Under the pieces are notes generated by a model. The model saw only the letters and a program-made list of their open reading frames with translations, did no database searches and was not told the DNA's origin. This document shows positions 1 through 11,296 of a stretch of DNA of 64,000 bases, in pieces; the stretch's first letter is position 1, and every line of letters starts with the position of its first letter. Source of the DNA: Bisporella sp. PMI_857 (lineage: Eukaryota > Ascomycota > Leotiomycetes > Helotiales > Helotiaceae); NCBI GenBank assembly GCA_021307315.1, contig JAJSPD010000096.1, forward strand, positions 1-64,000, written 5' to 3'. Both the position numbers and the translations under genes were made by a program.

Positions 1-2
1 CA

Positions 3-788
3 TACTTAGTCGCCGCAAACAGTGTTAATTATGGCAAGCCTTTGCGATTGAACTGCGTCGAGGCTCTTGGAGCCGCATTCTACATATGTGGACATCCGGA
101 ATGGGCAGAAGAGGTCTTGTCGCATTTCTCGTATGGACAGGCTTTTCTGGATATCAATTCTTCTATCCTCAAAAGATACGCAGCTTGCAAGGATGAAGCA
201 GATATCAAGCAAACTGAGGAAGCATGGATGGAAAGATTGGAGAAAGAGTATGCAGATAGCCGAGCCGATGGTGACAATGGTCTAGAATCTGATATGTGGA
301 AGGGCGGAAACATTAATCATCGAATGCCCGTGAGCTCTGAAGATGAAGAGGATGAAGAGAACGGGGATGAAAAGAAGGACAGCGAGGAGGTTGATGGGAT
401 CTATCTGGGAAAGAAACCCATAGAAAACAACAAGAGCATTGAACTAGCAACAAAAACGGATCCATTTGATATCACAGACGACGACGATGAAGAAGAAGAA
501 ATGGCCGAGCTCCGAAGGAAGGTTTTGGCATCGAAGCCATTTTCCAATCCAAACGCGCCAGAAAAGGTTGTGTCCGAGAGAATATCCCGTGCTGTTTATC
601 TGAAAGAGGACTCCGATATCGAGGCAGACTCTGATAACGGAGAAGACGATGAATTCGACAGTATTATCGATGCGATCCCTGTTACGGATCGTATAGGCAT
701 ACAGGCAAAGCAACGAGCAAAGGCCACAGAGCCTGTTGCTAGTGCTACGTTTTCGAGAACCATTTTGGGAGCACCTAAAAAGTGGTAG
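3..788 (+). CDS. TSR3: TSR3, 18S rRNA aminocarboxypropyltransferase (C-terminal part)
   Basis: The gene is cut by the left window edge; an open frame runs from base 3 to a TAG at 786-788 (261 codons). The first residues, AANSVNYGKPLRLNCVEALG, match the conserved block of TSR3, the cytoplasmic enzyme that adds the aminocarboxypropyl group to a hypermodified pseudouridine of 18S rRNA late in 40S maturation. A further conserved stretch (WAEEVLSHFSYGQAFL) follows. After that comes a long acidic, low-complexity tail with runs of Asp and Glu, ending in GAPKKW; such tails are common in fungal TSR3. No intron is needed in the visible part. The N-terminal catalytic half lies outside the window. The identification rests on family motifs only. 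Confidence 0.9.
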   Translation, partial: YLVAANSVNYGKPLRLNCVEALGAAFYICGHPEWAEEVLSHFSYGQAFLDINSSILKRYAACKDEADIKQTEEAWMERLEKEYADSRADGDNGLESDMWKGGNINHRMPVSSEDEEDEENGDEKKDSEEVDGIYLGKKPIENNKSIELATKTDPFDITDDDDEEEEMAELRRKVLASKPFSNPNAPEKVVSERISRAVYLKEDSDIEADSDNGEDDEFDSIIDAIPVTDRIGIQAKQRAKATEPVASATFSRTILGAPKKW

Positions 789-1535
789 CATCTCAGAACC
801 TAGGGACTAGGAATTCAATCCCAACCTTTTGAAATGGAATGAGTGTACCATACACTCCTTGGCGCCGCCATTACTGTAGTATAGATACAGCCCATTTAAT
901 GCAAAAGTATCCCATTAGCCAGAGATAAAATACAATGATGCCATCGCATCTTACATCGCTGTATAACGAACTGGACAAGGGCCGGTAGCCATTCAGCCGA
1001 AAAATCCGTCCAGTATCTCACACTTATAAAGAGAAAGCAAACCCCAAGTATCGACAACTTACTGGCCATCAAGAGGAAAGTTGTTTGTCCTTCGGACGTA
1101 CTGGACGTCCTCGATGCGTCAATCAAGCCAAGCGAAAGAATCAATCATAATCTCTCATGTTGGGCATATTCTTGATGATTACTTACCTCAATGTGTTCTA
1201 TCATCTGCAAGCATTGTGAAGAAGGAAGATCGTTTCGACTCAGTTATTAGAGCATGTGATGAGTATAGCTTCCTTGCTCTAGAATCAATCATACTTTTTT
1301 ACACCACCGAGAGAGTAAGTTGCCATTAAGCTCAACGGGCTACCAAATTTGGTGCTCGGTACATCACTTGAGAGGTTGATTTTGCCTAGACTACTCTAAT
1401 GTTCCGCAAATTTGACTTTGTACACAATCATCGCTTTAAATAGTGCCTTTACCCATATCTTCTCCCAACTGTTACAGTCCTCAACCACCATCGTTTCACT
1501 TGTCTCACTTATCTTTGAGCGGACAAAAATACAAG
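789..1535. other. intergenic, no gene recognised
   Basis: This stretch separates the TSR3 stop from the secreted-protein start. An 82-codon open frame on the plus strand near 1081-1329 has no recognisable domain. The region probably holds the TSR3 3' end and the promoter of the next gene. A pyrimidine-rich stretch lies at about 1458-1510. Confidence 0.5.
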
Positions 1536-1928
1536 ATGCAATCGGCTGTAGTCCTCCTCTGCTTATTAGCAACTGCCATCTCTGCCCAAGGCGAAAAGTG
1601 CAACGGAAACAGCGATGAGCGTTGTCTTAGAGCAAGCCCTGCAGCTGGCGTTCCGTTTTGTAGATCATGGCTCTCCTATTCACCCGTTACAGTGACCGAG
1701 AAGGGATACATCACCACTGCGTACGTATCTTTCTCCACTATCCACCATTACTCTTATCTCATTATATCCAGAACTCCGAGGTCAAGCACGGAACCAGAAT
1801 TAGCACCCGATTGCATCACCACCACGAATCTGAGCCCGTATGCAAAAAATCTTATCAGCATTGCGTGTTCTTGCCAATCTTATCCACTGTCAACAACAAC
1901 CGTTGCAGCCTCAACAGCCACTAAATAA
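1536..1928 (+). CDS. small secreted cysteine-containing protein
   Basis: Two exons, 1536-1720 and 1772-1928, with a 51-bp GTACGT...CCAG intron; the frame also happens to stay open through the intron. The product is about 113 aa. It starts with a classical signal peptide (hydrophobic VVLLCLLATAISA, predicted cut near AQG). The mature part has six cysteines, including a C-S-C pair in SIACSC, and a Thr/Ser-rich tail. The context before SIACSC (SPYAKNLI) resembles the 'ACSC' motif in many secreted fungal proteins of unknown function, but here the protein ends soon after it. It may be an effector-like or cell-wall protein. Function is unknown, and the start is chosen because it gives the signal peptide. 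Confidence 0.6.
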   Translation: MQSAVVLLCLLATAISAQGEKCNGNSDERCLRASPAAGVPFCRSWLSYSPVTVTEKGYITTAYVSFSTIHHYSYLIISRTPRSSTEPELAPDCITTTNLSPYAKNLISIACSCQSYPLSTTTVAASTATK

Positions 1929-2201
1929 GACGTCGACTGCAAGCGGAAGTGAATTACAGTCAAGAAGATTATAGCTTCATAGTCTTATACTTTGAGTGTT
2001 GGGCTATAACTTGGATGTAGCGGTTTGATGGACGGTGGTGCTGATGGTGGGAATTGTTATGGTCAAGGTTCGTGAGGACGGAGAATTGTTGGAATTAAGT
2101 CTGTATTAATGGTGATTCCGTAATTGAGATATAACCATGGCTGCCTAGTTTTTAGTTTTTTTTTTGGCTTTTTTTTGGCGGTCCTTCTCCTTTTAGGATC
2201 T

Positions 2202-4076
2202 TCAAGTACCAAGGTGTAGCTTCTCGAATGTATTTTCAAGAACTTCTAACTCGCTGACCACATCCCTATAGAAGGCAGCCTGTAGTCCAGGGTGGTCTAG
2301 ATCTGTTGCATCTTCTCCAAAATTGCATCGCAAACATTTCTTCACAATCTTTGCGTACCGCCCCCCGAGCTTTGACTCCATAGAATTTGACACCCTGAAT
2401 GCTGTGAGAATATCTGTAGCTTGATTTCCAAAAGAACTGGCAGAATCTTGAGGCTGCCGTAAGCTGCTCAATGGGGTTTGGTATGCCAACTCAATCATGA
2501 TCACACCCAGACGGAACATATACTGATTTGATATCAAGTAAGTCGATGCATCCGGATCAGGATCGGTGACTTTTGCTGCTGTTGGTGCCTGCCCATTAAC
2601 AATCTCGCGTACCGGAACGTTGAGGTGCGGTATTGTCAAGGAACTTGTGGAACCGTTCGTATCGAAGAATATGACGTCGTCCCCCTGGAAAAATTTGTTC
2701 AGAAGTGGTGTTGTGTGGAATTGTAAAACTGTTGCAGCTAGTTGCCTGGCGAGTCGAAGCCGTTCATACTGGAGAAAACCATCATCCTGTGAGGTACGTG
2801 TCTTGGAGAGCATAAGCTGTGTTAGGGATACTGGTGATGATTTGGTATTATCTGCTTTCTGTCCACTTTGAAAGGCCGGACCCATATATACAACATGTTT
2901 ACATCGCTTTGATCTTTCAAGATAGCCCAGATGCCTAGAAGCCATATGTTCCATTCTCTGGAGGTGCTTACATAGGTCTTTTTGAATACAGAAGTCAGGC
3001 ATCCCTTCCTCTACAGTGAAGTTTTCCACTTCTGTGATCATTGATGAAGGAGCTGTGGCAAATCTGACAGCTTGTGTTTTAATTCTTTTATTCGATGATG
3101 TAAGTGTTTGTGAAATAGCATGTTTCAATTGGCGTGTTATTTGTTGCTTACATTCATTAAGCATTTCTGGTTTCGTAGAATCATCAATAGAATCAGTAAA
3201 GATCGTATTTATTGCAATCCACACAGGCTTTGATGCAAAAGCATAATTTGTGTGCGTAAATGCCAAATCGAAGTGAACGAGGGCACAATTTTTTTTTTCG
3301 GACTTAACGTTAAGTAGCCCAAGACGAAAATACGCGTGGTGCTCTCTATGTGTTGTACAAGCCTTCGCTAAGGCGTCATGTAACTGCATGGATGCTTTTC
3401 TCACTATTTGGCAATCTCTCATCTTCTGATTGCTCATAGGTGGAGCGGAAATTGAGATCTCGGAATGATCGATTCTTTTGAGTTCTTCGGTTTGTTTAGC
3501 GAGTATGCGGAAATCATGGTTGGCCTCCCGGAGTCCTCGTAGGGTTTGGTCCAGGCGCGACTCTGAAATGCTGAACTTGATCTTCTTCCAGATCCTTGAT
3601 CTCCAGGCGGGATCTTTTAATGAATGGTGCTACGTGGAGCAAATTAGTGATAGCACAGTAATATAATATTGCGTGTAACTCACTGGAATTGATTGCTGTA
3701 TTGCTGAGCTGAATTCTGTGGATCCAGCTTTCAACTCTTCTAGTCTGCTTATCATAAGACTGACGATTGTTTTGCATGATGAAAGAGACTCTCCCAACTG
3801 TCGATCAAAGCTCTGCTTGAGATCTGAGTTCTCCCACGACGGGTGCTCCGCGTCATTCAACATATGCTGGGCATCCTGGCGGCCCACGAGTAGTGCCAAG
3901 AGCAATACACATTGACTTACAAATATTGTTCTTTGCGTTTCAACCTGCTGCTGATAAAGCTTGAGATCAGGAGAAAAGTTTTTGTATCGTCTAAATGGTT
4001 TCACTGCGTCGTTGAAGTGTGTTGCTGCGGTGATCAATAGCGGCAGAGCTCCTAAAGCGACGCCGGCTACCTCCAT
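2202..4076 (-). CDS. DUF7580-type protein of unknown function
   Basis: Two exons on the minus strand, 3684-4076 and 2202-3629, with a 54-bp GTGAGT...CGTAG intron in phase 0; 606 aa. The N-terminus (MEVAGVALGALPLLITA) and the following helical region are the typical start of fungal proteins carrying the DUF7580 domain. The C-terminal half has the family pattern: LCKHLQ, HLGYLE, RLRLARQLAATVLQFH, TPLL, and an Asp/Phe motif DVIFFDT. The N-terminus is reminiscent of helical domains found in fungal NLR and prion-related proteins, but that link is inference. It is transcribed head-to-head with the C2H2 gene at 4493. A degenerate copy of residues from its middle lies at 10854-11296. Molecular function is unknown. 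Confidence 0.8.
3008..3471. repeat. segmental duplication copy R1a (inside DUF7580 gene)
   Basis: This part of the DUF7580 coding exon is repeated in the same orientation at 10854-11296. Alignment by eye shows long near-identical blocks such as GTGATCATTGATGAAGGA, with most differences being transitions and a few small indels. This copy is the intact one. Confidence 0.85.
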
Positions 4077-4492
4077 TTGGACGCTCTAAATTGGTCTATC
4101 TAAGTGAGAGAATATCGAGGGCTGTAAATATAATTACTTATATTCGTTTGTGCGTATTGAAGTAATTCTTCGTCTTAAGATGTTTTTGGGGTGATATCAT
4201 AAGGCTGAACGGGCTATTGCGATGCAGGTTGACAGCAAGGCATCATGTTGGGCTGCAGTGGCTTCCAGAAGGCAAAATCGACTGAAATCATATGATAACC
4301 AAATTGATGGTTTTTATTTGTTGAACTGTACATCTAGAATGGTAGCATGACAGGCACTTACTTATTTTGAAGGGGCATATCATCAGCTGTCCGCATCTAC
4401 CTAATTTTCTGTTGACACCTTGCTTGATCAGAGTTACAACGCCGGCTTCCAAAGACACTTGAAAAAGTGAATTTCATACTGCTTCTCGTATA
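4077..4492. promoter_or_regulatory. shared promoter region between divergent genes
   Basis: The 416 bp between the start codons of the minus-strand DUF7580 gene (4076) and the plus-strand C2H2 gene (4493) must hold both promoters. No specific factor site was recognised. The arrangement suggests the two genes may be co-regulated (inference). Confidence 0.5.
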
Positions 4493-7031
4493 ATGTCAGC
4501 ATACTTGAGAAAGAAGATAACATCGTACCTTGAGGAATGGATTGATGGAACTAGAATCTGTAGTGATCAATCAGATCCCCCGAACGAACTTATGGCTCGT
4601 TCCAGACTCACACTTGATTTATTAGAACAGATCATTACCCTGCTCTCGTCATCAATCCCTATTCTATCAAACGAACCGGCTGCCATCCCTCTGGAAGATA
4701 TAACATCATTGAAATCGGTACTTAGTGACCTGTATTTATGGGGAGATTCATTTCCCGACGGGCTGCTTGACTGCGTCTTAGATGACTACCCTGATATGAA
4801 GAAGACTGTCCTGGAGAGCTTAATGCAAATTGGAATTTCAGTGATGACAAGTATGTTTCGTTGAGCTCCAACTGAAGGCAATGGTAAACTGATTTATATA
4901 GATGTTCTACCATTCTGTGAAAAGCTGTCAACTACCCTTCTGGCAGGCCCACCATCACCACGGCAAAGAAAAATCAAGATTGATGAAAAAAAACTCGAAT
5001 ACCTCCTTGAGTTGAGCAAAATAATCTCTGACAACGATTCCAACAGCTATCCAGACAGCGATTATTGTGAAGGTATGCTAGAAGAGTCTGGCACGTTAGG
5101 CACGTTAGAGGAGAACTTCCACGTTGAAATAACCACTCTTAAGACATATGTAACATGTCTCATGGATCTTCTTCCCACGTTACTAGATACATTAAACTAC
5201 GAGCGGATAAAAAGCAGTCGACTTGATTTGGCACTCCAATGTCCTCCATTTCAAGTGTCTGGTCCGGCTCAAAGCTATGTTTCTCTTGTTCGGGACCTAT
5301 TTGTGACTGCAGATAATCGGCTCATAGAAAGACTAGGTGAGGCAAACTGGCAACGACATGTTGCTTTAAGAAAACGATTGAATGCATTGGAAGAAGATGG
5401 CGATACCGTCCCTGTCGCAGGGCTTCTAGAAACTGTCTTTCAGCCTGTTTCGATATTTCACGATTCCGGGCTGGCTACTTCCTTTCCTACTGATTCACAT
5501 CGGGCTCTAACGGTAATTTCAAGCTCAACATTTAAATCGACTACTTCAGAAGAGAGCCACGGCGGTTTTCGAGTCCCGCCTGTTCCAGAAGAAGTTTCTC
5601 TAGGACTCCCATTTCTTTGTACTATTTGTGGCCATATGTTGACTGAAATTAAAAATCGATCTGACTGGAAGTATGGGATATTATATGATGCAACTAAAGT
5701 CCAAGGCTGACATGTGAACTAGACGCCATGTGTTCTTCGATATAAAGCCATATCTATGTGTGCATTCTGATTGCAGAGACTCTTTTACGATATTCCCAAC
5801 ACGGAAGTTATGGGAAGTACATGAGTTCAGCCACCACCGCAACGAGCGAAGTTGGACGTGCACGATCTGCTTTGAAACTTTCGCTAACAAAGATAAATGT
5901 CGCACTCATATTTCGGAAGCGCACCCTTCCAACACAGTTCATGAGCTTCTAGAACAATATACATTGCAACCAGCAGCGAAGCTTGAATGCCCACTATGCA
6001 GGACCGTACCAGGAAAGTCCAGGAGCCATTATGTAAATCATATTTGCAGACATTTGGAGAACATTGCCTTAGCAGCCTTACCGGGGCATGTTGCTGCTCA
6101 CACAGATGACGAAGAATCGATCACAGGCCAGCATAGCGACCAAGGAGCACTAAGTGCTGTGTACGAGTCTGTTTTTATAGAAGAACACTCGCAAAATCAA
6201 GGCGGTGGCAAGACTGGTGCGGAAAGAGAAGAGTCAAATAAAATATCCTCTTCTGATGTCATAAATATTTACCAGGTTAGTGCTACCGAAACTCGAAACT
6301 GGTGATGTGCATTATTACTGACTAACACAAAGGAGTTGGAGAAGCCAAACTTGGTACAGGTTAAAGTCGGCAATAATCGTTGGGACACAATGAAATGCGA
6401 GCACAGCAGTGAGAGCGAATTCAACGAGATAACAGTTGAAACTCTCAAAGCAAGATCACGTCTTGACCGCTGTTACGGCGAATGGATTTTCGTTACATGG
6501 CGGTTTAACTCGGTTCAGAGAACAACATTCTTCAAGGTTGTGACTCGTGACAGTTTAGTCAGAGCAGACATAAAACTTGGAAAGTGTTGGTTAGAACAAC
6601 AGCTTTCGCCAGATCAAAGGCGTATAGTTTCTAGCACGTTATTGAGTGTACCTTCCCAGGTGCGCTCTTCAAGCTTTGAATGGCGCCATACGACGATTTC
6701 AGATTTAACCCCTAGCGTGCTTGCGATAGGCCATACGACGGCTTCAGATCCAAAGCCTAATGGACTTGTGACAGGCCCTAAGAGCCCTAGGCTTCCTGCC
6801 AAGCGACGAGGTCCACTATCTAGTGAAGGTGCCAAAGAAGCATCAGAAATGCGAAAAGCAAAGGCATGCTGGTATTGTGTGCTAAATAAAATAAAGGTAT
6901 TGCCATCTCGTGAATCAATCTCAGAATATAAGCTGATATAATTGTTCTGGTAGTGCTCACCTGAAGCTATTTGCCAGTCTTGTCAACAGGGAGCTAGATC
7001 TTGTATAAGGCGCCGTTTGGACAGCGAATGA
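4493..7031 (+). CDS. C2H2 zinc-finger protein ending in a Zn2Cys6 finger
   Basis: Five exons: 4493-4850, 4902-5670, 5723-6275, 6333-6896, 6954-7031; introns of 51-57 bp, all GT-AG, phases agree. The product is about 773 aa. An N-terminal helical region of about 300 residues is followed by FLCTICGHML and, after the second intron, paired C2H2-like fingers (KPYLCVHSDCRDSF, WTCTICFETF ... CRTHISEAHP, LECPLCRTVPG ... HICRHLE). This arrangement is common in uncharacterised Leotiomycete proteins. After a linker, exon 4 ends in CWYCVLNKIK and exon 5 adds CSPEAICQSCQQGARSC, which together complete a C-x2-C-x6-C-x5-C-x2-C-x6-C Zn2Cys6 pattern just before the stop. That combination is unusual. DNA or RNA binding is likely, but targets are unknown. 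The 3' end is copied at 15588-16210. Confidence 0.75.
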
Positions 7032-7449
7032 GATAGTACGGTGCTTGGAATATTATGCTATAAAATATGCTGTAAATTGGCCGTTATTGTTGTATATAAA
7101 TCAACTTTTAAAACAAATACTTAAGCTTAAATATTTGCTACATTTGCTATATAAACTAAAAAGCAGTAAACTTTAGTTATTTTGAAAGTTTGTTTTAATA
7201 TTTTTTTATATACGCTTTAAACAATATTTACTATACTAAAAACGATTAAGCTTTTTTTGTAATATTTCTTTTTTATATACTAATATAATTAAAAGCTTCG
7301 ATTTTAAAATTATTATTGAAATATATAACTAGTAATTCCAATTATACAACTATGTTAAAGTATAAAAGAAAGCTGAAGCAATAAGCTTAATATACACCGT
7401 ACACAAGCTTCTCGATTCACGTATGAGAAAAAGCAGGTTGTTCCCCACC
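6849..7449. repeat. segmental duplication copy R2a
   Basis: The last intron and exon of the C2H2/Zn2Cys6 gene plus about 420 bp downstream are repeated in direct orientation at 15588-16210. The shared end includes TATGAGAAAAAGCAGG. This copy is strongly AT-rich downstream of the stop (7032-7400). At many differing sites it has T or A where the other copy has C or G, which is the direction expected for RIP mutation. Confidence 0.85.
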
Positions 7450-8364
7450 ATGAGCTTGCGATACTCGCCCTTGTTACTCTACCTTGGAAACAGCGAGGCA
7501 GCGTCGGTGGACATTGACATCCTTTAAATCAGTAAGTTTTACTCAGTCTCTCAGTACATCCTTCTGAAGTTGGCGTTCCTTTCTTTGAATCAATCGCAGG
7601 AGTGACGGGCGAAACAATATTTTAAGAGCGTCAGGTAGCGTCTGGGGTTTGTCTGAACGATGGTTTCACAGCAACGTAGCAGAGTAACTGAGGGACAAAC
7701 CTTCGATTGTTAAGCGATAGAGAATTCATACGCGATGACTTTCGTTCTCGGCACTATCTCAAGTCGAAATGATGAAAAAGATTATATGAAGTCGGAATTA
7801 TGAGAACCTCGCCCAAAATTGGCGCCATAGTGCAGCGAGAAACGCGATGTTCGAATATGGATGCATCGCTTCGCTTTGAAGTAACATCCCTTCACGCTTC
7901 GCCTTTATGCATGGAGGAAGGTGTGAAGCAAGATATGTTGTGGTCGCTAACCACAGATGTCAACATTATCCTTCCCTTTTCGTCATTCCCATAATACTGT
8001 ACTTTCACTCAACCCCCACCATCACCTCGATCTCCTTTTCCCCGCATAAAGCTTTATTCACTGTTGTACCAAAGTCAGACTCATAGGTAGGCTCACAAAC
8101 TTGCAGCCGGATTCACTGATGCCTGCACTACGCCTCCACCTGTAGCATCGGGTCATCAATCATGTATCTCTTGCAAACTTCAGCCTTGCGTTGGCTTCAA
8201 CTATATACAGCGACTGCTACGTCCTAATGCTTCTTTCCGTCATCGATTTCTTCTGCTCTAAAATTTTGGTCTGTTTACTTACCAAATAATCTGTTTCGTT
8301 AGCTGCGACGAAAGCGGTTGGAGTATCGACCTTTCCTCAAGCACCTTTGTCGGCCGCAAGAAAT
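7450..8364. other. intergenic, no gene recognised
   Basis: This follows the AT-rich repeat and leads up to the aldo-keto reductase remnant. A 64-codon open frame near 7800-7994 has no recognisable features. Nothing else can be supported. Confidence 0.5.
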
Positions 8365-9361
8365 ATGGAGATACAGTCGTTGCTACTCAGGGATGGAAAT
8401 TCTATCCCTATGGTAGGTCACTCCGGATCGTTTCCATAGCCCACAGGCATTTATTTACCTCCAAAGGTAGATCGGTTTTGGAACGGGCACAGCATGGTAC
8501 AAGCCCGAGGGCAAAGGTCCGTTTGACCAGTCACTTGTCAATATCTTGAAGAAGGCAATCAATGCAGGCTTTTATCATATCGATTGCGCGGACGCCTATG
8601 GAACGGAGGAAGAGCTGGGCGTTGCGATCCGCGAGAGCGGCGTTCCTCGAGAGGAACTCTTTATCACAACCAAGGTCCAGGACAATGTCCTCAATATTTC
8701 GCAAGCCATTGATGAAAGCTTGAAGAAGCTACAGCTATCGTATGTTGACCTGTGAGTAAACTTTAGCCAACCCTGCGCTGGTCAAACCATCCAATGCTCA
8801 CGTAATTCCTTATAAGGTATCTTATCCACACGCCATACTTCGCAAGAAGGATGAAGATCTCCAAAAAGCGTGGAAAGTCATGGAGGAAGTCCAGAGGGTA
8901 GGGAAAGCAAAATCGATCGGAGTGAGCAACTATCTGCGACCGCACTTGGAGGCCACATTGCGCACCGCCGTTTAGCCTCCGGTAATCAACCAGATTGAAT
9001 TCCAACCATACTTACAACGTGCGAATTCCTACGTGTCTTGGATGCAGGAAAATGGCATCAAATTGCGGCATTCAAAGGCCTGGCACCCCTTACCAAAGGA
9101 AAAGGCGGGCCTATCGATCCACTACTCGAGATTCTCGCGAAGTATGGCGTCGAGCCGAGTGCCATTCTTCTCGACTGGCACAATCAACAAAACATAATTG
9201 CTATCACGACCACACGAAATCCAGCACGCTTAGCGCAGTACCAGAAAGCAGTGATGTTCAAGCTGACGCCTTCGGAGATGGAGGAAATCACGCAGGTCGG
9301 GGTTTCACATCATTTCCGCGCTGCGCAGCAGAAGAAATTCGATATCAACGATCGTACCTAA
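8365..9361 (+). pseudogene. aldo-keto reductase pseudogene
   Basis: Homology to NADPH-dependent aldo-keto reductases is clear across the whole stretch. Exon 1 (8365-8412) encodes MEIQSLLLRDGNSIPM. Exon 2 (8471-8751) has GFGTGTAW and the catalytic region DCADAYGTEEELG with ITTKV. Exon 3 begins at 8817 with YLIHTPYF. The catalytic Asp, Tyr, Lys and His are all still readable. The third exon is broken in three places. A one-base shift near 8844 moves the frame before KKDEDLQKAWK. An in-frame TAG follows at about 8973 after LRTAV. A second one-base shift near 9062 precedes AAFKGLAPLTK. The frame then runs to TAA at 9361. No GT-AG intron can repair these breaks, so the copy is a recent pseudogene unless the sequence has errors. 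Confidence 0.8.
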
Positions 9362-10853
9362 CCTCTCTTATCGATGCGTGCCGTTCTATGAGCAACATAC
9401 TTGACTTAGGACAGATTTTATATCACGGTGGTTTGTCACATCTTTAGACCGTATGGGTCGTCTACTGCTAGATAGAGGTGAACAGAGCTGATAGAAGGTT
9501 CGGAAAGACTCCCAGTCTATGCTAGAGATCAAAGTTTCTGCTTTGTCTTTGTCCTCCTGACCTTCATTTTTTTCATGGACTTAATCCATCAAGTTTCCAC
9601 CCTCATAATTCATGCTCGAGAATAATTTTTATAATGACCTATTTCCGTCTTGTGACTGGTGCATATATATGTCTAGGACTGGCGTAGGTCAGAGAGCTAT
9701 AAGAGCCTGATATACCTTGTCTTCTTTCTCCGAAAATGGATCGCCAACCTCTCAGGATTGATGCCAATATGGCAGCTCATTCTTGTTGCACTCGAGTCAC
9801 GTCTGTCCTCTGGGGAGACTATCTCCCGGTATAAGCTTTTCGTGCCAGTTTCTGTATTTCGCTACTGTGAATTCGATTATAACTAACTCCTTCAGCGACT
9901 TGCAAGAAGAGCCCAGGATACGGTATGTCTCGTGACATAATCCCAGACTCCATCGCTACATCCTTTGATAAACAAGAAGCTATATAATTATAGCACGACC
10001 GAGGTGTGACTGGATAACCATAAGGGGCCAATTTGCGCTTCCGTGGAAATGAAGATTCCACGGACCTGGGGCGTGTCCGTCCACAAGAATTTGCCAACTT
10101 ATTTCAAAACCGTCTCACGATGATTGCTGTGGACGACCGCTAGTCCCGAGAGCTTCCCAAGGATACAGCAAGCGGCTACGGAGTATTATTCAGAACTCTA
10201 ACCTCTAATTCGCAAGCACGATAAGAATAAAGGGTCACAGATACTAAGTTCGTCACTAACAAAGACAGGAAACCCTTGCTCCCAAACAGTCTAAGCTGTA
10301 ATGCTAGAAGTAATCCCCTGTAGATTATTCTTTGACGAGGTAGTAGATCTATGAAAGAAAATATGGGCAACGAACTTGGTATATTTAATTCTCTTATTAT
10401 AAGTGATTTGTTCTACAAGTAGTCTCGGCCCTGAGAAAGCTTAGCTAGTAATAACCTTGAGGTAGTTCTAGAAACGTCTCGGACATTCCTCAAGTTGACT
10501 ATCTCATACTCCACTGCTGTAGAGGATAATATACAGCTTACAATAGATCTATTTTCGTGAGTGCCCAGTTCGGGATCTTTGGGAGCCTGTTTCGGCCTCC
10601 CAGAGATCATCGCCAAAACTTGACAAAAATTGGATAATACGGCCCTAGTCTATATGCAGCCTAGTTGATTAAATAGTTGAGAGTTTAAATGTATGAGCGA
10701 AAAGTGGATATATATCAGGGACTGTTTGGATTGCTTAGACAGCTCAACTGAGCTGGGCGAGGAGAGGGCGAGCCGAAGGTGATTAGTGCCTGAGCAGAAG
10801 TAGCGAGCATACTAACTGACCTCGGGACAAGGGGAAACAAAGTTATGTTTAGC
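9362..10853. other. intergenic, no gene recognised
   Basis: About 1.5 kb without a supportable gene. Several 60-90 codon open frames occur on the minus strand (around 9819-10097, 10176-10370 and 10413-10616), but none has a domain, signal peptide or clear coding pattern. Confidence 0.5.
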
Positions 10854-11296
10854 TACCTCTGCAGTGAAGTTGTGCACTTCTGTGATCATTGATGAAGGAA
10901 CTGTGGCAAACCTGACGGCCTGTATTTTAACTCTTTTATTCGGTGATGTAAATGCTTGTGAAATGACATGTTTCAATTGGTGTGTCACTTGTTGTTTACA
11001 TTTACCGAGCATTTTTGGTGTTGTAAAGTCATTGATGAAACCAGTAAAGATCGTACTTATTGCAATCCACACAGGCTTTAATAATGCTAAAGCATAATTT
11101 ATGTGCGTAAATGCCAAATCAAAGTGAGCGCGATCGTTAAGATTTCTTTTCAGACTTAACGTTAAGTAGCCCAAGACGAAAATCCCTGGCACTCTCTAGG
11201 CGTTGTGCAAGGCCTTCGTTAATCGTCATGCTTTCTCACTACTTGACAATATCTTGTCTTCTAAGTGCTCATCGTGGAGCAGAATTTGAGGTCTCG
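10854..11296 (-). pseudogene. DUF7580 gene fragment (duplication copy R1b)
   Basis: A minus-strand frame here encodes HFDLAFTHINYALALLKPVW and then matches the middle of the intact DUF7580 protein at 2202-4076 (for example QAVRFATVPSSMITEV). Both ends are missing: the sequence loses similarity before the family's C-terminal domain, and the upstream side is truncated and frameshifted. It is a relic of a segmental duplication. It lies 7.8 kb from its parent in the same orientation. Confidence 0.85.

Noticed and set aside
9819..10097. Minus-strand frame starting MANSCGRTRPRS
   Set aside because: Low-quality composition and no similarity that I recognise.
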